The notes beneath the pieces were generated by a model that did not search any database, was not told where the DNA came from, and saw nothing but the letters and a program-made list of their open reading frames with translations. Made by a program: the position numbers and the translations under genes. Positions 57,146 through 64,000 of a stretch of DNA of 64,000 bases are shown here, piece after piece. The DNA lies in contig CM057829.1 in NCBI GenBank assembly GCA_030068075.1, positions 80,225,132 through 80,289,131 of the forward strand, written 5' to 3'. Position 1 is the stretch's first letter; each line of letters starts with the position of its first letter. The DNA comes from Paguma larvata. Taxonomy: Eukaryota; Chordata; Mammalia; Carnivora; Viverridae.

Positions 57146-57236
57146 CTCTAGTAGGAAAAATTCAATTTCCCTGAAAGATATGTCACCACTTTTCCCTTCC
57201 TGAGACTTTAATCTCGGTATCACAGCGGAAACGGCG
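57146..57236 (-). other. Candidate internal exon, minus strand (weak)
   Basis: On the minus strand a pyrimidine-rich tract ending CTTTGATCCTCAG precedes 91 nt that stay open in one frame. The unit ends CTAGAG|GTGAGAAC, a good donor. The frame would read AVSAVIPRLKSQEGKSGD and onward to FFLLE, entering in codon position 3 and leaving at a codon boundary. The segment holds several CpGs (CGCCGTTTCCGC, TACCGAG) in a CpG-poor area. I recognise no protein family. An alternative is a conserved regulatory element or pure chance. Confidence 0.2.
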
Positions 57237-58214
57237 CTGAGGATCAAAGATGCAATACAAATTACTGGGTCACGTTTTGAACCCTACTTGTGTGGTCATC
57301 CAAACGTCTAGGAGCAGGAGGAGGCTGGTGGCAGATGGAGAGCTGTGGGAGTGTCGGAGGAACAGCAGGGAAGGCTGGTGAAATTATCTCAACACAGAAT
57401 GGTGATTTTGATACTGTGTTCTGCCACCGAGCACAGGTTATTAGCTGTAAAAAATCAATTTTCTTTGATAGTGTCTCTACGTCCCTTACCTCTTCTCTGA
57501 AATTTGGGTGATGACCAAACTAACTTCAGACAGTATACCGCGTAGCGCATTATGTGTTTGTTGCATTTAGTTGCTCTGGACATTATAAAATCAATGGATT
57601 ATGATGCTGAAGCCAAATTTCAAAATGTATACTGTATTTTTCCTATCTCCCTTGTAATTTCAATCCGATAAGGTTTTTTGTTTCTTGTTCAATGCCATTT
57701 GGTGAGCATTCAGTGTCTTGCAAAAAGCTAAATGTAATATGTGGATATGCTTCAATCTAATCACAACGTATTTATTTAGTTCGTAATATGTGCAAAGTAC
57801 ATAGAAGGTGCCGTGAAAGAAACAAACTTTGTACTAAACACTGTACTTTCCCTGTGTTAGAGAATTTACTCCTATACTTCATGAAAATGCTCTTTTCTTT
57901 AAAATGTTTGAGCCTATCTTTTGTAAGATATATTATCGACAAATTGGAAACAAGAGAATAAATATTGTCCATAAAGTCATTGCCCTAACAGAAAACTGCT
58001 AGAATTCTTGTGTTTTCTTCCAGTCTTTTTTTCTGGGCATGTGAGTTTCTCCTTGTTTCAGTGTACATATATGCGTATAGCTTCTTTATATTTTGCAATG
58101 TTATAAACACTGTCCATTTTACTATAAAATCTTCACATTTTAATTCTGAAAGTTATAATACTTTGAAGAATAGAGGAGAGACACTGTTTAAGTAGTCCCG
58201 TTTTTATAGCTTTA
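57237..58214. other. Noncoding sequence without recognised features
   Basis: No gene was found. Possible old L1-like text at 58010-58150 is too diverged to call. Confidence 0.4.
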
Positions 58215-58410
58215 GCACCAGCATAGAATGGTAAAGTAAGCATGGGCTTTGCACAGAAATTGGGCTTGGATACAGACTGAACTATGCTTTTGCTCTGCGA
58301 TCAAAGGCAAGTTATTTCTCCTCTCTGAGCCTCAGTTTTTCTATCTGTAAAATCTGCTGTGTACTTAGTAAATGTGTGATCTGGAAATGGTAGCTGTTAT
58401 CACTTAGACT
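58215..58410 (+). mobile_element. MIR SINE
   Basis: The element has 'gcatgggctttgcacagaaa', 'tttgctctgcgatcaaaggc', 'aagttatttctcctctctga' and 'tttctatctgtaaaatctgc', in clear MIR order. Confidence 0.8.
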
Positions 58411-58419
58411 CTTTCCAAT

Positions 58420-60400
58420 TTTTGTCATTATAAATAGTGAAATATGGATCATCTTTGCATGTATAACACTTCCCGATTTTCTATTATTTTCTTTGGCTAG
58501 AACTCCAAAGTGGAATTTCTGGGTTGATTTATTTAAGGATTCTTGACTTGCTTTTTCATGTTGCTTCCCAAAAGAATTTACTAATTTAAATCATGCTATC
58601 AATGTCTGAGAAAACCTCATCTCACTTTTTATTTTTTAGGTGAACTTTAAGGTCATCCTTTTAAGTTTCTGCCAATGCAAATGGGATTTTGATTGTAATA
58701 TTCAGCTTTTTCAGTTGGGAATATTATATGTTTGTTCATTTACCAAAATATTTTCTATTTTTATAAAGTTTTATATTTTTGCATAAAGCCCACTTTTCTC
58801 AACAGGACATGCATAAAGCTTTATGTGTCTTACTGCTATTGGGAATATACACATACTAGAATTATTATAGATTATATAATTGTAGATAATTATATTGTGT
58901 GATATGATTATATCACGATCTATGTTTTTCACATCTTCAATATTCATACCTATTTTGTGTGCTTCTGCATTATTCCTCTTTTACAGTCAGAATTTCTAAA
59001 GTGATGTAAGTTGGATAGAGATAATAGGCATCCTTGATTTATCTGAATTTAAAAGGAATTTTTCTAGGAAAACATTTCCCAAACTGTTCTGAGGGGACTA
59101 TGCTCTGAGGAAAAAAAGCAGTGGCAGTCCATTGATACTTGCAATTGGCAGAACCATATTAATGTTTCCAAGAAGTCCTATAGTTGGAAATGTGTCTAAA
59201 CTTTATTCAATTTTGCGTTTTCTACTCTTATTTGGACAAGGAATCCTCATACCCTCCTTCCTTCTCTGCCTTTTTTAGAACTTCATTTTAAAGAATGGTA
59301 TTTCCGAGTAACTCCCATTTGGGAAAAATTCTATAATATACCCCATGAAATATAATGTTGCAATTAATTTGGAAGAGATTTTGTTAATAATGTCAAGGAA
59401 GTAGCCATTTATTCCTTTTTAAAAATGTCATTAACAGGAATGAGTATTAAGTGTCTTTTAAGTGTCTATTAGACAATTTAGTTTTTGTTATTTAGCCTAC
59501 TAATAGGATACAAAAAAAGTTCCTCGATTGAACCCTCTTTAAAATTCTGCATAACTACTTAGAATTGGTGGACTTTTTTTCAATTACTTCTTGAATTCTC
59601 TTTGCTAGTATTTTACAGTACCTAGAATTTTTGCATTTACAGTGTTAAGTGAAGTTGGTCTATGATTTTTATTTTAGTGTTAACATCATTAAATTTGATA
59701 TCAGGTATATATTCATTCCACTGAATGATCTGAACACTGTCCTATCTTTTCTCAATACAGTAACTGTTTATATTCAACATGGGAATCCTTTGCTCCTTGA
59801 ATGTTTGAAATAATTCCCTGGTTAATGGGCTGAAGGCGTTTATGGGGGATATTCTTTAATAACTCTACCAATAATTTACCCAGTATTGTTCTTGTCAGGT
59901 TTTCTTTTCATTGTTAGGTCAGTTTGGTAATTTATGTTTTTCTTCCAGAAAACTGTCTATTTTGTTGGGATGACCTCATTTATTTGCTTATATTATTCAT
60001 GGTATACTTTATAATTTTCAGATATTTTCTGTACTAGTTTATATTTTCTTTTTTCTAATTGTGCTGCTTCTGCCTTTCTCTTTAAAGGGCTATGCTTGAA
60101 TTTATTAACTCTGGTATTTTTCTTTTTTGATTGCTGAATTTATTATTATATATCTGTTTTTTGAAGCCACTTGTACTTCTTTTCCTAAATTATTATTTTG
60201 ATTACTTTTTCCCTTTCTCTTCAGCATTTTAAACAATAAGAACACTTGACCATAAAATTGCCTGTGAGTAGATCTATGAATTCTATAAAATTTTGTGAGT
60301 TTTATTACCATTTTGTCATATTGAAATGAGATTTTTATTCTATTACTGTTTGGCCTATTGAAGATCTCAGGAAAAATCCCCCAAGTGGGCCTGAGATGTG
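58420..60400 (-). mobile_element. Ancient L1 fragments, antisense
   Basis: The + strand has 'gagataataggcatccttga' (59016), 'tttacagtgttaagtgaagt' with 'tggtctatgatttttatttt' (59638-59677) and 'aaaactgtctattttgttgg' (59949), all antisense ORF2 text of old L1s. It also has 3'-region text near 58420-58620. An unidentified short insert may lie at 59080-59170. No functional frame is present. Confidence 0.65.
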
Positions 60401-60466
60401 TGGCTGTCATGCATTACCTTTTCTTTCTCATTTTCACTGCTAGATCTAATAGGGCAAAGATGGCTG

Positions 60467-60515
60467 GTCACTGTGCCTCATGTAAAGATGCTAAAGTCAC
60501 TGTGCCTCATGTAAA
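60467..60515 (+). repeat. Two-unit tandem duplication, 29-bp period
   Basis: GTCACTGTGCCTCATGTAAA occurs at 60467-60486 and again at 60496-60515. Confidence 0.97.
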
Positions 60516-60589
60516 AGTTCGACTCCTTATCTACTCAGAGAGAGAAAAAGAGCTATGACCTTCAAAGTGTTTGTGTAAAGCCACCTTAA

Positions 60590-60810
60590 ATTTATTTAGC
60601 AAATATTGATAAATCAATTACTATGTGCCAAGCATCACTTTAAGCATTTTGTGACTATTAATCTAATTAATCCTGCAATGACCTTGTGCTATATTTTTAT
60701 TATTCACCCCTTCACAGATGGGAAAAGTAAGGTGTGGACAGGCCAGTGAGAGTCAGGATTGAACCTATTATGTCTGGCTCCAGAGGCTGCGATCTGAACA
60801 ATTACGTTAA
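60590..60810. mobile_element. L2-like (+) then antisense MIR (-)
   Basis: 60600-60660 has 'aatcaattactatgtgccaa' and 'gcatcactttaagca', which are L2-like. 60690-60805 has 'ttattcaccccttcacagat', 'gtcaggattgaacctattat' and 'gtctggctccagaggctgcg', the antisense of MIR. Confidence 0.65.
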
Positions 60811-60952
60811 ACCACTCATTTGTTTTTGAAATTCTATCTGCTTGTTCCTTTGATACAAATATGTCTATAAATAAGTTAGAGAGAAATGTCTGTTTAAGAT
60901 TTTTAAAAAGGTTATACCTGCATAGACTTCAGTACTTATCCCAGTAAAGTAA

Positions 60953-61447
60953 TGTGAAGGAAATTAGGATAAGAAGTATGGAATCTTGGATATTTTAAGC
61001 AGAGGAATTTGAGAAACAACCAAGCAAGAGGGACTCCCTGACCTCCTGCTTCTCCCTTGAAGCAGATCGCAAGACTCTCTGGTGAGAGGTGCCCTCCCTG
61101 TACAGGGAGGAAGAGAGCATCTTTATCTCAGAAGGCGGAGGGATGTTGAGAGGAATCAGAACCAACAGTCCTTACTAATTTAGCCCAGTTTAATACCCTT
61201 ACCTCATATCTTTTGTCCTAGCATGTTTTCCCAAGACCTTCCACTCTTCGTCAAGCCTAGATAAAAATACTAAGACCTAACCATTTTTTGTCAGGTCTTC
61301 CTTTCCTTGTGATGGCTCCCACATTACTGAAAACTTACCTTAAATACATCTGCATGCTTTTCTTATGTTAATCTGTCTTTGTCAGTTTAATTTTTAAGTA
61401 CAGCCATTGACCCTAAGAGGATGGAAGGAAAGTTTTCTCTCCTCTAT
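60953..61447 (+). mobile_element. Old LTR-like block, sense orientation
   Basis: The block starts TGTGAAGGAAATTAGGATAA and contains 'gagggactccctgacctcct' and 'cttcccttgaagcagatcgc'-like text. It ends with 'ttaatctgtctttgtcagtt', 'taatttttaagtacagccat' and a GA-rich then CT-rich end. This order is what I remember for several mammalian ERV LTRs. The family and the exact 3' boundary are uncertain. No internal retroviral genes are visible. Confidence 0.45.
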
Positions 61448-62970
61448 AGAGGTCAGAATACACCCCTCTTATTCTACTCCTTGCCGGAGTCACCAGCAAA
61501 GCCCGATCATTTCCTTCCCAGTAGTAGCTGTAGGCTACAGACAAAAATCTGCCTCTGTGCTTATCGCCACGCCAGTCTTAACAGCTGCGGAGTCCAGAAT
61601 GTTCTGATCATTGAAACCCCCACTGTTGACAGAGGGTTGTAAGCAAGATGACTATACTGAGACAGTCCTTGGCACTACCTTAGGTAGGGAATAAAAGGAG
61701 AGGAAATATAGCTTGGTCTCTATTCTTGGTATTCTGAAATTGCTATCTCAAATGGATCAAAAGAATTAAAGCAAGATGTGGTTCATTTAAACAGGTGGCC
61801 CCAAGTTTGGAGGTCTGAGAATAGGAAACACTTAAGTGGCTCAGGAGAAACACAGGAACCTTGCTTCTGACCATGGATCACTCCACACAGGGTTCCCCAG
61901 TGAGCCATTACCACTTGGCAAGTCAACATCTACAATTCAGAGTCCCTCTTCCATGTTGTAAATGGAGTTTTGAGGTTTACGTTTAAATGGCGACTCGTTT
62001 CTCTGACCAGGACATCAAAGTACACAAAGAATATCTCATCAATCTTTTCATTGTTCTTCAGTTTCAGCTGCTCCGGAAGAAATAATTTATTTCAATAAGG
62101 TGCTGCCGAGTAAACCACACTCTCCTAAGCAAATTTTACATATACCTTATAGTGTATATTTTACTTAAGACCATCCCTCATAGTCTTCAAATTCTATAAT
62201 AGACACACAGAAAATTACCTCTATTTATATAGATTGAGTTCTTCATTGACCCAGTTGTTTGTAAGAAGATAATTCTATTTTTTCCCCAGTGGATGGAGTT
62301 TTAATTAAAAAATACCATTACTTTTAATTTGAGTTTGTTGTAGTCAGAGAATATGTTTTATTTTTCTCTCTGTGTTTCTATACACATATTTTTTGTTTTT
62401 AGTGTCAGGATTTGATTTAACAAACACATATAGCTCTTTAATGAATGGGATTAGTGATTGACCACACTCAATGGCCACATTCAACATAACAAATGTTAGC
62501 TGTTTCATATTTAGCTAGCAAAGTTCTGTATCAATTGCTAAAATGATATGATCATACAGCGAAGATTTAGAGCAGATAGTCTTTTTCCAAAACAGTTACG
62601 GTTTTTAGTAGGTCATTTGTTTAATTCCAGGATTTACCTAACAACATTGTGTCACATACTTACAAATCAGCTATAAGATACAGAAACTCATATTTCATAA
62701 TAAAGCATCATATATTAATTGTAAATAATCTCATAACTCTTTGAGGGTTTTTGTATCATTTTAACTATTTTAAGTCAGAGAGAACCTTTCATCCATTTCA
62801 GCCATTCAACCATTTCTCTTGCATCCTTTGGTTCTTCATGGCACCTAATTTCTGAACTAGAATATTCTTCATAGTAGACTAGAAAGGGTCACTTACTGTC
62901 CTGTGATTCTTCTGGCTAAGGATGAGTACTAACATGGTTCTAGAAATACCCGAATGTCATTGCCCTAGAA
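61448..62970. other. Noncoding sequence without recognised features
   Basis: Two overlapping plus frames at 61407-61642 have no motif. Otherwise this is AT-rich unique sequence. Confidence 0.4.
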
Positions 62971-63157
62971 CAGAGGTTCACAAACTTGAGCAGGCATTAA
63001 ACTCACCTAGAGGGCTTATTAAAACAATGATCGTTAGGCTTTCCCCCCAGACTTTCTGGTCTGGTGGATCAACGTGGTGCCCAAGAATTTGTATTTGTAA
63101 CTAATTGCTGAGTGATTTTGATGCTGTTGTTCCCAGTCTCCCCTTCGAGAACCACTA
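62971..63157 (+). mobile_element. MER5A hAT DNA transposon relic
   Basis: The relic has a CAGAGGTTCACAAACTTGAG left end, 'cacctagagggcttattaaa', 'aagaatttgtatttgtaact', 'gagtgattttgatgctgttg' and the right end TTCGAGAACCACT. CCCTAGAA before and AACTAGAA after fit a decayed 8-bp target duplication. Confidence 0.9.
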
Positions 63158-63505
63158 ACTAGAATCGTGTAAGACACATGCAGAACCTCTGCTCCAATGT
63201 AAAGGGCTATTGTCAAATTTGACAAGTCCCTAGCCTCAATCCATCGGTTTTGATTATAAGTCTGAAAAAATCTAGTCTTCTCCTATAATGAGTGCTTCTC
63301 AGAGTTCATCTTCTCAACTTTCTGGCTGGCTTAGTCTTAATCTGGGGGGTTATCATTCTCAGACTTGGAAGCACAATCATGGATAGCCAGTGCTTTGGCA
63401 CGCTTTATTCCTGTGACAGGTATCATTTGAAATACACAGACACTTGCTGTCTAAAGCACCTGAAAAGAACTTTTCTATACTTTGATCTGTTTTCTTGCTT
63501 ACAAG
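63158..63505. other. Unique sequence leading into the candidate exon
   Basis: No repeat was recognised. The last 35 bases (from about 63471) form a pyrimidine-rich tract ending TTGCTTACAAG. Confidence 0.4.
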
Positions 63506-63576
63506 AGTGAGATAGACAAGTGGAATGCAGAAATAGTGCAGCAAAGACGGACGCTCCTAGAAGCCAAACAGAACAA
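63506..63576 (+). CDS. Candidate internal coding exon (71 nt), protein unknown
   Basis: The tract TTTTCTTGCTTACAAG, an acceptor-like site, precedes 71 nt open in one frame. The unit ends ACAGAACAA|GTAAGAGC, and GTAAGA is a strong donor. The frame reads SEIDKWNAEIVQQRRTLLEA then KQN, entering at a codon boundary and leaving after two bases. The peptide is hydrophilic, has a Glu/Lys/Gln/Arg-rich helical look suggestive of a coiled coil, and has balanced codon use unlike the AT-driven chance frames here. It lies in non-repetitive sequence. I do not recognise the gene. If real, the gene is on the + strand and much of this window may be its intron. Confidence 0.35.
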
Positions 63577-64000
63577 GTAAGAGCGTTCAAGGCTGTCCAG
63601 ACTTTTGCTGAATTCCTTTGAATCTCTATTGCCTCCGGGTGTGCACAGTTTTTTGATGGTCAGATTATATGATTTTTTTCTAGTCTAGACAAGGGAGAAT
63701 TAAAATTCTTTTCGGGATCTTTTTGCTTTATTACATACCAATCACAACATTTCTTGAACTTCACGGAGAATTAGCAAAAGTCCCTTATGGTAATCAATTC
63801 TGTGTCACCAATAAATAAGGTTATCAGGAGAAACTTTCAGGTTATCCAACTAAGACTATCTTTAAACATGTTTAGGAAGAGATGTTCCAATATAGGTAGC
63901 CTGTTTCAGTGTTCATTTTTACTTATATGGATGATGTTCTTTTCTTAAATTTGTACAAATCCTCAAAATGTCAGCCCACTTTTTTTTTTTCCCCTTGATT
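63577..64000. other. Noncoding sequence to window end
   Basis: No feature was recognised. A T-rich run is at 63980-63990. Confidence 0.4.

Noticed and set aside
1..64000. CRISPR arrays, bacterial operons, tRNA or rRNA genes
   Set aside because: None are seen. The tRNA-like segments are CAN-SINE or MIR heads without intact cloverleaf, and the whole composition is mammalian.

Overview
This window is mammalian nuclear DNA, most likely from a cat-family carnivore (Felidae). The main evidence is about fourteen copies of the carnivore tRNA-derived SINE (CAN-SINE/SINEC), several close to the felid consensus. They show the tRNA-like head (GCGCCTGGGTGGCTCAG and variants), a CT-rich body and an AATAAA/poly(A) tail. 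A carnivore-type L1 also has its 3' end in the style known from cats and dogs. The sequence is AT-rich with few CpGs and no operon-like packing. I see no complete protein-coding gene. Most open frames are short chance frames or L1 relics. The window reads as intergenic or deep intronic sequence. One short internal exon is plausible on the + strand near the right end (63506-63576) and a weaker one on the - strand (57146-57236). I could not assign either to a gene.

Layout. 1-232 is the 3' end of an L1. 1.6-5.1 kb holds an old GA-rich mammalian repeat and an unusual pair of recent duplications: a 138-bp direct copy and a 135-bp inverted copy whose sources or targets abut exactly at 3725/3726. 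5-21 kb is mostly old unique sequence with MER20, MIR, MLT1, ancient L1 and three CAN-SINEs. 21.5-27.9 kb is a nearly full-length, dead, minus-strand carnivore L1 that landed inside a MIR and split it. 28-39 kb holds MIR, L2, four CAN-SINEs and an older antisense L1. 40.1-43.1 kb holds two antisense solo LTRs of endogenous retroviruses; the second sits inside a CAN-SINE with a perfect 6-bp target duplication. 43.7-51.6 kb is dense in L2, MIR, an antisense ancient L1/HAL1-like element, a MaLR LTR and three CAN-SINEs. 51.6-64 kb is the most repeat-poor part, with MER5-type DNA transposon relics, an antisense ancient L1, one older LTR-like block and the two candidate exons.

The window is therefore mainly a record of transposon insertion, with nested insertions that give relative ages: MIR is older than L1 at 21-28 kb, CAN-SINE is older than the ERVK-like LTR at 42 kb, and MIR is older than CAN-SINE at 10 kb. 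Repeat family names come from remembered consensus features, not from a database search. Boundaries of old repeats are approximate, typically within 20-50 bp.
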